Positions 28,725-36,773 of a stretch of 64,000 bases of DNA are shown one piece after another; position 1 is the first letter of the stretch, and every line of letters begins with the position of its first letter. The position numbers were made by a program, and so were the translations under genes. The notes beneath the pieces are model-generated. The model was not told the DNA's origin. It did not search any database and was given only the letters and a program-made list of their open reading frames with translations. The DNA is from Kineosporia aurantiaca JCM 3230 (GTDB lineage: Bacteria > Actinomycetota > Actinomycetes > Actinomycetales > Kineosporiaceae), in contig JODP01000019.1 in NCBI GenBank assembly GCA_000719025.1, positions 1-64,000 of the forward strand, given 5' to 3'.

Positions 28725-29697
28725 TCGTGAGCTGGAGCGGGGAACCCGCGTCCGTGGCCCCGGGCGGCAGGGCCTCCGGGGCGTTCGCGGCGTCCGGGCG
28801 CTCGGCCCGCACCGCCGCGATTCCCCCGAGGATCAGCAGACCGCCGCCCAGTTGCACCGGGGTGAGCGTCTCGTCGAGGGCCAGCCAGGCCAGGAGCGAG
28901 GCGAAGACCACCTCCAGCAGCCCGACGAACGAGGCCAGGCGCGATCCCAGGAGGGCCGACCCGGCGATCCCGGCCACGTAGGCCACGGCCGTGGCGATCA
29001 GGGCGATCCCGAGCAGCGGGACCCACCAGGGAACGGTCGCGCCGAACATCGGCACATGGGTGAAGGCGGCGTCGAAGGACATGACTCCGCTGATCCCGAG
29101 CGCCCCCAGCAGAGCGGCGCCGACCAGCAGGGAGCAGGCGGCCAGGGCGACCGGGGGCAGGTCGTCGCCGGGCCGGGCCGCGATGACGAAGTAGCCGGCG
29201 CAGCCGATCGTGGCGACGAAGGCGCAGGCCAGGCCGACCGGGTCGACCGGCTGCAGGGCGCCCGGGCCGATCACCAGGATCAGGCCGGCCACGGCGAGGG
29301 CGGACCCGAGCAGCACGATCCGGGCCGGTAGCCGCCGGGCGGTCACCGCCGTCACCGCGACCAGCAGCACCGGGGCCAGGAACTCGATCAGCAGGGCGGT
29401 CGAGACGGGAACGGTGCGCAGCGCGGCGAAGTAGCCGAGCTGGGCGCCGGCCACGCCGATCGTCCCCAGACCGAGAATCCGCCACCGCCCGCGCCAGACG
29501 GCCGACCAGCGGCCCCGCAGGGCGAGCAGGGCCAGCGGCAGGAGCAGCAGGCCGCCGGTGAAGGTCCGGGCGGCGACCGCAGCGGTCGGTGACCAGCCCG
29601 CCTCCAGCAGGGGCTTGGCCAGGACGCCGGAGGTGCCGAACGAGGCGGACGCGATCACCGCGGCGATCAGTCCGGTGGACGGGCGTGAGACGAGCAC
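28717..29697 (-). CDS. EamA/DMT-family transporter
   Basis: A 326-residue drug/metabolite transporter with ten membrane helices as two EamA repeats (ASASFGTSGVLAKPLLEAGW and GCAGYFVIAARPG; the family signature LLEVVFASLLAWLALDE lies in helix nine). Such proteins export amino acids or metabolites. GTG start with GGGAGG 5 bp upstream. It is divergent from a CGNR regulator that probably controls it. Confidence 0.85.
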   Translation of the reverse strand: MLVSRPSTGLIAAVIASASFGTSGVLAKPLLEAGWSPTAAVAARTFTGGLLLLPLALLALRGRWSAVWRGRWRILGLGTIGVAGAQLGYFAALRTVPVSTALLIEFLAPVLLVAVTAVTARRLPARIVLLGSALAVAGLILVIGPGALQPVDPVGLACAFVATIGCAGYFVIAARPGDDLPPVALAACSLLVGAALLGALGISGVMSFDAAFTHVPMFGATVPWWVPLLGIALIATAVAYVAGIAGSALLGSRLASFVGLLEVVFASLLAWLALDETLTPVQLGGGLLILGGIAAVRAERPDAANAPEALPPGATDAGSPLQLTNG

Positions 29698-29713
29698 GGG
29701 GGCCTCCCGGCCT

Positions 29714-29743
29714 TGTCAGGGGCTAAAGTGCTGACACCCCTGA
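29714..29743. promoter_or_regulatory. Nested inverted repeats between EamA and CGNR regulator genes
   Basis: TCAGGGG (29716-29722) and CCCCTGA (29737-29743) form one inverted repeat. Nested in it, TGTCAG (29714-29719) and CTGACA (29731-29736) form another. A further CCCCTGACA lies just inside the regulator coding start near 29782. This is a good candidate site for autoregulation by the CGNR protein and control of the exporter. Confidence 0.5.
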
Positions 29744-29771
29744 TGCTAGGCCGCCCTCGTAAGGAGTCAAC

Positions 29772-30329
29772 TTGCTTTTTGCCCCTGACACGGAGGAGTC
29801 GCTCGGGTTCATCGTGACGCTCGGCAACACCGACCCGGGCGCCTCGCGCAGCGGCGAGGACGAGCTGGCCTCGGTCGATGACCTGGCCCGCCTGCTGGGG
29901 GCGTTCGTCTTCACCGGGCGGATCGACCTCGACGAGACCGAACTGCAGGACGTCCGCGCGGCCCGGGCGCTGTTGCGCCGGATCTGGACCCTGGACCGGG
30001 ACGCGGCCGTGGTCGAGGTGAATCGCCTGCTGCGGGCCGGGAAGGCGCTGCCCTTCCTGGTCCGCCACGGCGAGGTGGACTGGCATCTGCACGCCACCGC
30101 GGACGACGCCCCGCTCGGTGAGCGGATGCGGGTGGAGGCGGCCCTGGCCCTGGTCGACGTGATCCGCTCGAACGAGATGGGCCGGCTGCGGATCTGCGCC
30201 GCCCCGGACTGCACCGGCCTGCTGCTGGACCTCTCCCGCAACGGTTCCAAACGGTTCTGCAGCGTGCGCTGCGGAAACCGGGTGAACATGATGGCTTTTC
30301 GGGAGCGCCGGGCCGAAGACGAGGAGTAG
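29772..30329 (+). CDS. CGNR zinc-finger transcriptional regulator (ABATE domain)
   Basis: A 185-residue protein. An N-terminal ABATE stress-sensing domain (FIVTLGNTD, LASVDDLARLL) is followed by the C-terminal CGNR zinc finger: C-X4-C (CAAPDC) and C-X3-C in FCSVRCGNRVNMMAFRER, the DNA-binding signature. AAGGAG at 29761-29766 identifies the TTG at 29772 as start. The gene is divergent from an EamA exporter, a common pairing in which the regulator controls export of its ligand. Confidence 0.85.
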   Translation: MLFAPDTEESLGFIVTLGNTDPGASRSGEDELASVDDLARLLGAFVFTGRIDLDETELQDVRAARALLRRIWTLDRDAAVVEVNRLLRAGKALPFLVRHGEVDWHLHATADDAPLGERMRVEAALALVDVIRSNEMGRLRICAAPDCTGLLLDLSRNGSKRFCSVRCGNRVNMMAFRERRAEDEE

Positions 30330-30574
30330 GTCAGCCCTCGCGGCGGGGGAGCAGGCCGGCGCCGTAATGCGTCCGTCAATGGGAACGAACATTGCCTCGG
30401 TGAAGTGCGTGGGCCGCCGGACGGTCCCGGCGAGAGGTCATTCCTTCAGGTCCTTTTCGGCGTCGACCGTGCCGGTGGGCAAGAAGTCAACCCCTCGGGC
30501 TGAAGGAGCACGGAATGAAGGACGCCGGCGGCCGGCGCGGTCCGGAGCGGTCGGGTCAGGGTGGGACTCACTGA
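30330..30574. other. Non-coding or decayed region upstream of AraC remnant
   Basis: No credible gene. An AAGGAG followed by an ATG near 30514 opens only a 19-codon frame. The stretch probably held the 5' part of the regulator whose remains follow, but I cannot recognise any of it. Confidence 0.4.
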
Positions 30575-30834
30575 ACGCTGGTCACGATGGCCGAGCGGGC
30601 GGGGATGTCCCGGGCCCCGCCTTCGCCGCCCGGCTCCGGGAACTGGTGGGCCTGCCTCCGGGGCAGTGCTTCACCCGGCTGCGGCTGGGCCGGACCGACG
30701 CCACTGTGGCCAAGATCGCGGCCGGGGCCGGTAACGGCAACGAGTTCGCCTTCGCCACCGCCTTCCGTCGTCAGCAGGGCGTTCCGCCCGGACGGGGGCG
30801 CGCCCGGAACCGGGCCGCCGGGAACCAGCTGTGA
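30575..30834 (+). pseudogene. AraC-family regulator, frameshifted C-terminal remnant
   Basis: The sequence reads MAERAGMSRAP in one frame and then, after a shift near 30620, FAARLRELVGLPPGQ and further NEFAFATAFRRQQGVPPGR in another. Together they match the paired helix-turn-helix of AraC regulators (AERAGMSR...FAxRF...PPGxYLTRWR...EFAFAxAFRRxxGVPPGR). About seven residues between the helices (after TRLRLGR) also seem deleted. The N-terminal effector domain is missing. Clearly inactive. Confidence 0.65.
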
Positions 30835-30853
30835 GTTTCCTGTCCGGCAAGTC

Positions 30854-30882
30854 CTGACAATTGGTCACACTTCGGCTAACTT
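30854..30882 (+). promoter_or_regulatory. Sigma70-like promoter for the M6-type peptidase
   Basis: CTGACA (30854-30859) and TAACTT (30877-30882) are separated by exactly 17 bp, matching -35 and -10 elements. They lie about 120 bp upstream of the secreted peptidase start. The long leader between has no recognised regulatory fold. Confidence 0.5.
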
Positions 30883-31000
30883 CAGTCCAGCCCTGGCCGT
30901 GACACGCGTCCCTGTCGGGGTCGACGGCCGACCTGCGAGATCCGTCGGCACCGGCCGTGACCTGCGCATCGAGCTCCGCCCCACCCCTCGAGGAGAGTTG

Positions 31001-33214
31001 ATGGTCCGGAAACGACTGGCGACAACGGTTGCCCTGGCGCTCGCCCTACCGCTCACCGCTCTGGTGCTCCCGGCCGCCTCCGGCGCCGCCGCCACCCGGG
31101 ACCCGGGTGACAACACGTCCGACATCTCCCTGGGCACCAAGACCCCGAACCTGGTGAACGGCAAGGCGGTGAAGGTTCCGGAGAGCTACTCGGCCAAGAG
31201 CACCGCCGAGCGGGCGGCGACCGACCCGACGCCGCCCGTCGGGACGGTGCGGCAGTGGGTCGCCTCGGACGATCAAGAGGGCTACTACCGCAAGGACTTC
31301 ACGCTTCGCGCGGTCGGCGCCCACATTGAGGTGTGGGTCGCCAACGATCTGGCGTTCCCCGCCGGGGACTGCCGCAACAAGGTTGCCGGTAGCACCACGG
31401 TGACCGACAAGCAGGCGAAGGAACTGGCCGACCAGTTCGACAAGAACATGTACCCGAAGGAGACCAAGGCCTTCAGCACCCCGCCGGACCGCGACGGCAG
31501 CAAGGCGATCCTGAAGCCGGACGCGAACGGCAACGGGGGCGTCTACACCGGCGGTGGCGAGAAGACCGTCACCCTGGTGGACAACGTCCGCGACTCGAAC
31601 TACTACGACTTCCCGGCCGTGCAGACCTACACCGCGGGCTTCTTCTCGTCGTACCTGACCGAGTTGTTCGACCGGAACACGATGACGATCGACGCCTACG
31701 ACTGGACGCACCGCACCACGGGGAATCCGAAGGACGCGGCGACGACCGACCCGTGCACCAGCCGGCCGGCCCGCCCGTGGCTGTACGAGGGCGTTTTCGG
31801 GCACGAGTGGCAGCACCTGCTGCAGTACTACACCGACCCGAACGAGGTCACCTGGATCAACGAGGGGCTGTCCGACTTCGCCATCGCGCTGGACGGTTAC
31901 GCCAATTCCACGGCGACGGTGTTCCAGCCCGGCTTCGACAACCACATCACCTGCTACCAGGGCTACGGCACGGTGAAGACGAAGTACAACCCCAACCCGA
32001 GGGACTGCGGCGGTGCGCAGAACTCGCTGAACCTCTGGGGTGAGGACGGGAGCAACCCGAACGCGGTGCTGGCCGACTACGGCCAGGCGTTCTCGTTCAT
32101 GCTCTTCCTGTACGACCGTTACGGCCTGGACTTCATGTCCAAGCTGCACCGGGACGGAAAGCGTCAGGGCATCGCCAGCCTGTCCGCCGAACTCAAGGCC
32201 GTCGGGGTCAAGAACGTCTACAGCGTGCTTCACGACTTCCAGACCTCGACGCTGGTGGACGGTTTCCTGGACGCCTCGAAGAAGTCCACGATCGCCGGGG
32301 TCGCCAAGGCCAAGGTGACCAGCAAGAGCCTGAAGTCCTCGGTCAACCTGAAGAACCCGCAGTCCTCCTCCGAGCCCGGGGCGGCCCCGAACGGCGCCGA
32401 CTACGTGGCGCTGGCCAAGAAGGGCAAGGCGATCAAGGGCAAGGACCTGAAGTCGGTGACCTTCAGCGGCGTCAAGACGCTGCCGGCCCTGCCGCTGGCC
32501 TGGAAGATCGTGAAGAACGACCCGGACCGGGCGAACAACCCGGTGCTGTTCTCCGGTAACGAGAACAACACCGACGCCTCGATGGTCACCAAGGTCGCGG
32601 TGCCGAAAGCCAGCCCCAAGCTGAAGTTCCTGGCCAAGTACGGCGCCGAGGCGACCTACGACTACGGCTACGTGCAGGTCTCCACCAACGGCGGCAAGTC
32701 CTACAGCAAGCCGCTCAAGGGCAACCACACGGTGGCCAGCGGTCCGCTCGGGGCCGGCCTGAACGGCACCACCACCGGGTTCGAGTCCGAGGAGTACGAC
32801 CTCAAGGCCTACGCCGGGAAGACCGTCCTGGTCAGCATCCGGTACGTCAGCGACGGCGGCACCAACGAGGGTGGCCTGCTGGTGGACAACATCTCGGTCG
32901 GCGGCAAGGTGGTCAGCTACGGCAACAGCCTGAAGGCCTTCAAGTCCCCGACCCAGATCGTGCCGATCTCGGTGCACAACTGGAACCTGCGGCTGATCGG
33001 CCTGGACGCCAAGCACCACAAGGCGATCCGGATCGGCGTGGACGGCAAGTCCAGCGTCAAGCTGACCGCGAAGAGCCCGAAGCTCAAGGCTCTGAAGGGG
33101 TACGACCAGGTCGTGGCGATCGTGGCCTACGACGAGCCGACCGAGCAGGTCCAGCAGTACGCGCCCTACAAGCTCACCGTGAACGGTGCGCTTCAGCCGG
33201 GCGGCACGAAGTAA
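31001..33214 (+). CDS. Secreted M6-like zinc metallopeptidase (immune inhibitor A type)
   Basis: A 737-residue exported protein. The signal peptide (VRKRLATTVALALALPLTAL) probably ends after GAAA. The zinc site is H268-E-W-Q-H272, with Glu288 in WINEGLSDF as a plausible third ligand. Residues about 540-650 form a MAM/jelly-roll-like domain (YGYVQVSTNGGKSY, GLLVDNISVGG), as in peptidase family M6. AGGAG lies 5 bp before the ATG. A strong terminator follows. It probably digests extracellular protein; regulation appears independent of neighbours. Confidence 0.8.
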   Translation: MVRKRLATTVALALALPLTALVLPAASGAAATRDPGDNTSDISLGTKTPNLVNGKAVKVPESYSAKSTAERAATDPTPPVGTVRQWVASDDQEGYYRKDFTLRAVGAHIEVWVANDLAFPAGDCRNKVAGSTTVTDKQAKELADQFDKNMYPKETKAFSTPPDRDGSKAILKPDANGNGGVYTGGGEKTVTLVDNVRDSNYYDFPAVQTYTAGFFSSYLTELFDRNTMTIDAYDWTHRTTGNPKDAATTDPCTSRPARPWLYEGVFGHEWQHLLQYYTDPNEVTWINEGLSDFAIALDGYANSTATVFQPGFDNHITCYQGYGTVKTKYNPNPRDCGGAQNSLNLWGEDGSNPNAVLADYGQAFSFMLFLYDRYGLDFMSKLHRDGKRQGIASLSAELKAVGVKNVYSVLHDFQTSTLVDGFLDASKKSTIAGVAKAKVTSKSLKSSVNLKNPQSSSEPGAAPNGADYVALAKKGKAIKGKDLKSVTFSGVKTLPALPLAWKIVKNDPDRANNPVLFSGNENNTDASMVTKVAVPKASPKLKFLAKYGAEATYDYGYVQVSTNGGKSYSKPLKGNHTVASGPLGAGLNGTTTGFESEEYDLKAYAGKTVLVSIRYVSDGGTNEGGLLVDNISVGGKVVSYGNSLKAFKSPTQIVPISVHNWNLRLIGLDAKHHKAIRIGVDGKSSVKLTAKSPKLKALKGYDQVVAIVAYDEPTEQVQQYAPYKLTVNGALQPGGTK

Positions 33215-33220
33215 CCGTCG

Positions 33221-33898
33221 TCAAGATCCGCCGGCCCTAGGGCCGGGAGGTGCTTGGAGTTGGTGCCCACCGTCGGTGACGGTGGGCACCAACGTTTTTC
33301 GGGGGAGTAAGGACGCCGCGACGGTGACCACCAGCGTCCCCAAGAACCACCCCGCCACAACTTCACTGAGCCAGTGATACCCCAGCACCAGATTGCAGAT
33401 CCCCACGATGGCCGCGCACCCTGCGGCGACGACCAGTGCCCGGCGCCGATAGATGCTGGTCCCGGCCAGCAGAACCGCGATCAGGGCCAGGCCCATCGTG
33501 GCGTTGGAGGTGTGCCCGGAAGGGTAGGAACTCCCTCCGACCAGCACCTCGTTGCGGCCGCTGTGCGGGGAGGTGCGTCCGACCAGGGGTTTCGACACCA
33601 ACAACAGCACGTCCACACTGGCCACGGCCGCGGCGCTCACCACGAACGTCCGTACGGATCGCCACTGCACCGCCCGGATCAGCGCAATGACCACGGCCGC
33701 GGTGCCCACCAGCCAGAACTGCCCACCCATCACCAGCGTGCGCCAGATTCCGTGCACCACCCCCGGCCGGTCCAGCGCGGTGAACCAGCCCAGCGTGGCG
33801 TCGTCCAGACCGAGCGTCGCCCCCGCCAGGACCAGCAGCGTCAGCCCGATCAGGGCGGCCAGCCCGGCCAGCCAGCGAACAATCCCGGGGCGCGTCAC
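33221..33898 (-). CDS. PAP2-family membrane phosphatase
   Basis: A 225-residue membrane protein with five or six helices. The acid-phosphatase motifs are KPLVGRTSP (for KX6RP), YPSGHT (PSGH) and a third motif around GYHWLSEVVAG, where Glu replaces the usual Asp after the catalytic His. PAP2 enzymes dephosphorylate lipids such as undecaprenyl pyrophosphate or phosphatidic acid. The C-terminal 25 residues are encoded across the terminator of the convergent peptidase gene, so the natural end may be less conserved. Confidence 0.85.
   Translation of the reverse strand: MTRPGIVRWLAGLAALIGLTLLVLAGATLGLDDATLGWFTALDRPGVVHGIWRTLVMGGQFWLVGTAAVVIALIRAVQWRSVRTFVVSAAAVASVDVLLLVSKPLVGRTSPHSGRNEVLVGGSSYPSGHTSNATMGLALIAVLLAGTSIYRRRALVVAAGCAAIVGICNLVLGYHWLSEVVAGWFLGTLVVTVAASLLPRKTLVPTVTDGGHQLQAPPGPRAGGS
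33259..33299 (+). terminator. Strong intrinsic terminator of the M6-type peptidase gene
   Basis: A perfect 16-bp stem, GTTGGTGCCCACCGTC (33259-33274) and GACGGTGGGCACCAAC (33278-33293), with a GGT loop and a TTTTT run at 33295-33299. It lies 45 bp past the peptidase stop and inside the 3' coding end of the convergent PAP2 gene. Confidence 0.85.
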
Positions 33899-33958
33899 GT
33901 GCGGTCTCCTTGCGGCCCCCGGGGCCCTCCCGGCGGCGCCGTAAGGGTACTTCGGACC

Positions 33959-34294
33959 TCAGACGGTCGCTGCGGCGGCAGCGGCCACCACGGCCGCGGT
34001 CACCTTCCGGATCGCCTCGGCCACCGCCTCGCTCAGCCCGTCCGGCCGCCATCCTTCCGGGAGGTCGAAGAGGGCCTGGGCCAACCCGGTGCCGTGAGCG
34101 AGGGACAGCAGGACCAGTTCCTCGTCGGGGCCGGGCGCTCCCTTGATCCGGGCCGCCAGGCGTTCGCGCAGAGCCGCGGAGTGGCCAGGGTCGGCCAGGT
34201 GACGGTCGGTGGTGGGAAACAGGCCCAGACGCTTGCGGTGCTCCTCGGTCACGATGCCGCGCTGGACCAGCCGGCCCCGGACCTCCTCGCAACC
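33959..34294 (-). pseudogene. GPP34 (GOLPH3/Vps74-like) protein, 5'-truncated
   Basis: About 111 codons remain, reading EEVRGRLVQRGIV, then TEEHRKRLGLFPTTDRHL and LLSLAHGTGLAQALF, the C-terminal half of a bacterial GPP34 protein (normally 210-230 residues). Upstream the frame meets a stop at 34295 and the phosphoinositide-binding N-terminal half is absent. An internal GTG at 34252 could start a 97-residue product but would lack the fold core. GPP34 proteins are abundant in actinobacteria with unclear function. Confidence 0.65.
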
Positions 34295-34379
34295 TCACCG
34301 CTCATCAAACCGCGTTCGCCCCGGCCTGCCGAGCAGACCGGGGCGAACATGACGATTCGGGCATCCAGCTCCGGCCGGC

Positions 34380-35222
34380 TCAGCCGAGCGGCGAGCCGAA
34401 GTCCTGGACCCAGTACTGGCCGTAGGCCGCCCCGCTGCCGGCGGCGTAGCCGACTCCGAGGTCCTTCAGGCCACAGTTCAGGATGTTGGCCCGGTGGCCC
34501 GGCGAGTTCATCCAGGAGGTCACGACCGCCTGCGGGGTGGGCTGACCGGCCGCGATGTTCTCGGCGGCGCCCGACCACTTGTACCCGGCCGCCGTCATCC
34601 GGGCGAACGGGCTGGTGCCGTCCTGGCTGTTGTGGTCGAAGTAGTTGTTCTTCAGCATGTCCTCGGCGTGGTCCTGCGCGGCCTTGGTCAGCGCGGTGTT
34701 CGCCTTCAGGGCGACGTCGCAGCCGTTCTTGGCCCGCTCGGCGTTGGTCAGCGTGAGGACCTGGGCCTGGAACTGCGCGGTCTGCGAGCCCCCGGTGGAC
34801 GGCGCGGTGGTCGTGGCCGGGGCGCTGGTCGAGGTCGTCGGCGGCGTGGACGGCTTCGTCGGCTCGGTGCTGGGGGCCGACGTGGTCGGGCTGGCCGAGC
34901 TGGTCGGGCCGGAGGTGGGCGCCGTGGTGGTCGGGCTCGCGGTCGGCTTGTGGTGGCCGTGCCGGTGCTTCTTCTTGTGGTGCTTCTTCTTGTGGTGCTT
35001 GACGGCGGGCCGGGTCGGCGAGGCGGTGGTGCCGGCCCCGGCCGTCGGCGTCGCCGAGGCGCTCACCGGGATCTCCAGGGTGCTCGAGGCGAGCGCCGCG
35101 CGGTCGGTGGATCCGCTGCCCCCGTGGGTGGCGGCGAAGGCGGCTCCGGTGCCTCCCACGACGACTGCGGTGATGCCGGCGATCAGAACCGGCCGGAACT
35201 TCTGATGACGGGTCAGGGACAT
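34380..35222 (-). CDS. Secreted CAP-domain (SCP/PR1) protein
   Basis: A 280-residue exported protein. An N-terminal membrane/signal segment (PVLIAGITAVVVGGTGAAFA) is followed by a His/Lys-rich block (KHHKKKHHKKKHRHGHHK, about residues 74-91), a Thr/Ser/Pro linker and a C-terminal CAP domain (LTNAERAKNGC, YFDHNSQDG, AENIAAGQ, WMNSPGHRANIL). CAP proteins in bacteria are secreted, often wall-associated, with no agreed activity; the HNS/HRAN histidines form the usual cavity. A GTG at 35240 is an alternative start; neither has a clear ribosome binding site. A 140-nt leader separates it from lexA. Confidence 0.85.
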   Translation of the reverse strand: MSLTRHQKFRPVLIAGITAVVVGGTGAAFAATHGGSGSTDRAALASSTLEIPVSASATPTAGAGTTASPTRPAVKHHKKKHHKKKHRHGHHKPTASPTTTAPTSGPTSSASPTTSAPSTEPTKPSTPPTTSTSAPATTTAPSTGGSQTAQFQAQVLTLTNAERAKNGCDVALKANTALTKAAQDHAEDMLKNNYFDHNSQDGTSPFARMTAAGYKWSGAAENIAAGQPTPQAVVTSWMNSPGHRANILNCGLKDLGVGYAAGSGAAYGQYWVQDFGSPLG

Positions 35223-35381
35223 GACCACGGTTTCTAGCACGAACGGGATTTAAGGCGTGCCTATGAATTTCGGCTTCCCGACCCAATCCGGTGCTTCAGG
35301 GCGTCCCTCCCTTGAGGTCAGCCGGGGGGCAGCGTTATGCCAAGGTCTCGGAGCGGTTAATCGTGGGCCCACAAGATTTGT

Positions 35382-36029
35382 TCAGGTCCGGCGCAGGACC
35401 GAGACCACCTTGCCGAGGATCCGCGCCTGGTCGCCGTCGATGTCGGCGTAGGCCGGGTTTCGCGGCTCCAGGATCACGTGGCCGTCGCGGCGACGGAACA
35501 CCTTGACGGTGGCCTCGTCGTCGATCAGGGCGGCCACGATGTCCCCGTTGTAGGCCTCCGGCTGCTGCTTCACCACGACGATGTCACCGTCGCAGATCGC
35601 CGCCTCGATCATCGAGTCCCCCCGTACCCGCAGCCCGAACAGCGTGCCCTTCCCGACCAGATCACGCGGCAGCGAGAGGATCTCGTCCGGGTTCTCCTCG
35701 GCCAGGATCGGGGCGCCGGCCGCGATGTCCCCGAGCACCGGCACCCCGATCGAGCCCGGCTGCTGCACCGGGGCCGGGTCCGCGGCGGAGAGGAACATCC
35801 GGATGTCGACCGGGCGGGTGGCCCGGCCCCGGCGCAGGAAGCCGAGATCCTCCAGGATCCGCAGGTGCCGGCTGACGCTGGAGGTGGAGGCCAGCCCCAC
35901 CGCGTCGGCCAGGTCCCGGGTGCTCGGCGAATACCCGTACTTCAGGGCCCAGGTCTGGATCACGGCGAGGATCCGGCGCTGCCGGTCGGTCAGGGGCGAA
36001 GTGTCCAGCGTGTCCAGGTCTTCGTGCAT
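35382..36029 (-). CDS. lexA: LexA repressor
   Basis: A 215-residue SOS repressor/autoprotease. The winged helix spans about 10-75 (LTDRQRRILAVIQTW, PSTRDLADAVGL, SSVSRHLRILEDLGFL). The self-cleavage Ala-Gly is in DIAAGAP (about 101). The catalytic Ser is in RGDSMIEA (about 136) and the Lys in EATVKVF (about 174). The ATG at 36029 begins the conserved N-terminus; the frame stays open upstream without homology. An imperfect GAAC/GTTC dyad precedes it. It is divergent from a HAD phosphatase gene. Confidence 0.95.
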   Translation of the reverse strand: MHEDLDTLDTSPLTDRQRRILAVIQTWALKYGYSPSTRDLADAVGLASTSSVSRHLRILEDLGFLRRGRATRPVDIRMFLSAADPAPVQQPGSIGVPVLGDIAAGAPILAEENPDEILSLPRDLVGKGTLFGLRVRGDSMIEAAICDGDIVVVKQQPEAYNGDIVAALIDDEATVKVFRRRDGHVILEPRNPAYADIDGDQARILGKVVSVLRRT

Positions 36030-36044
36030 CCGCGAATTCTTCCA

Positions 36045-36055
36045 GAACGCCGTTC
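36045..36055. promoter_or_regulatory. Imperfect SOS-box-like dyad upstream of lexA
   Basis: GAAC at 36045-36048 and GTTC at 36052-36055 are 3 bp apart. Actinobacterial LexA sites are CGAAC-N4-GTTCG, so the spacing is one short and the outer bases do not match. It is the only candidate in the 42-bp gap. Confidence 0.3.
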
Positions 36056-36071
36056 CCCGTATTCTGCCGGG

Positions 36072-36773
36072 ATGGACGCCAGCGGACTGGGATCGGCCGC
36101 GGCCGTTCTGTGGGACATCGACGGCACCCTGCTGACCAGCGGGGGTGTGGCCGCGCGGGCCTTCCTGGACGCGGTCGAGCAGGTCACCGGGCGGCCCCCG
36201 GTTCCGGACGGGATCGAGTTCGGCGGCCGGATCGACCCGGAGATCGCCACCCTGCTGCTGGCCTCGATCGACCACGACGCCGAGCACGTGCCCGCGGTGC
36301 TGGCCCGGCTGCACGACCTGGTCCAGGCTCAGGTGGACCGGATGGGCGAGCACACCCGGGTGTTCCCCGGGGTGCGGGACCTGGTGGACCGGCTGGCCGA
36401 CGCGAAGATCCGGCAGACCGTGGTGACTGGCAACATCCGTAGCGTGGCCGAGGTGAAACTGGGCGCGGCCGGGCTGGTTCCGCCGATCGAGCTCGAGGTG
36501 GGCGGTTTCGGCGACAGCGGCACCACCCGGGTGGAGGTGGCCCGGGCCAGTCTGGAGGCGCTCTTCGGGGCGGACTGGCCGGCCCGGGTGGGGGAGACCT
36601 GGATCATCGGGGACACCCCACGGGACCTGGCCTGCGCCCAGGCCCTGGGGGTGCGGTGCGCGCTGGTCGCCACCGGCCGGACGGAACTGCAGGCCCTACA
36701 GGGGCTGGGCGCGGACGTGGTGCTGGCCGGGCTGGAGGTTCCGCAGGACGCCCGGCTGCTCTGGGGCAGCTGA
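36072..36773 (+). CDS. HAD-superfamily hydrolase (phosphoglycolate-phosphatase-like)
   Basis: A 233-residue HAD phosphatase. Motif I is LWDIDGTLL, a motif II Thr is in VVTGNIRS, and motif IV is IIGDTPRDLACA. The cap domain is the alpha-helical C1 type. It resembles Gph/beta-phosphoglucomutase-type enzymes acting on small phosphate esters. It is divergent from lexA. The stop codon lies within a 10-bp tandem repeat shared with the convergent SDR gene end. Confidence 0.85.
   Translation: MDASGLGSAAAVLWDIDGTLLTSGGVAARAFLDAVEQVTGRPPVPDGIEFGGRIDPEIATLLLASIDHDAEHVPAVLARLHDLVQAQVDRMGEHTRVFPGVRDLVDRLADAKIRQTVVTGNIRSVAEVKLGAAGLVPPIELEVGGFGDSGTTRVEVARASLEALFGADWPARVGETWIIGDTPRDLACAQALGVRCALVATGRTELQALQGLGADVVLAGLEVPQDARLLWGS

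Noticed and set aside
35223..35381. c-di-AMP (ydaO-type) or c-di-GMP (GEMM) riboswitch upstream of the CAP gene
   Set aside because: The conserved GGGGTGAA and GTAGGCG blocks of ydaO, and the GGGACGCAAAGCC core of GEMM, are absent; only generic hairpins remain.
36030..36071. Canonical actinobacterial SOS box for lexA
   Set aside because: Only an imperfect GAAC-N3-GTTC dyad is present; the spacing and flanks do not match, so it is listed at low confidence only.
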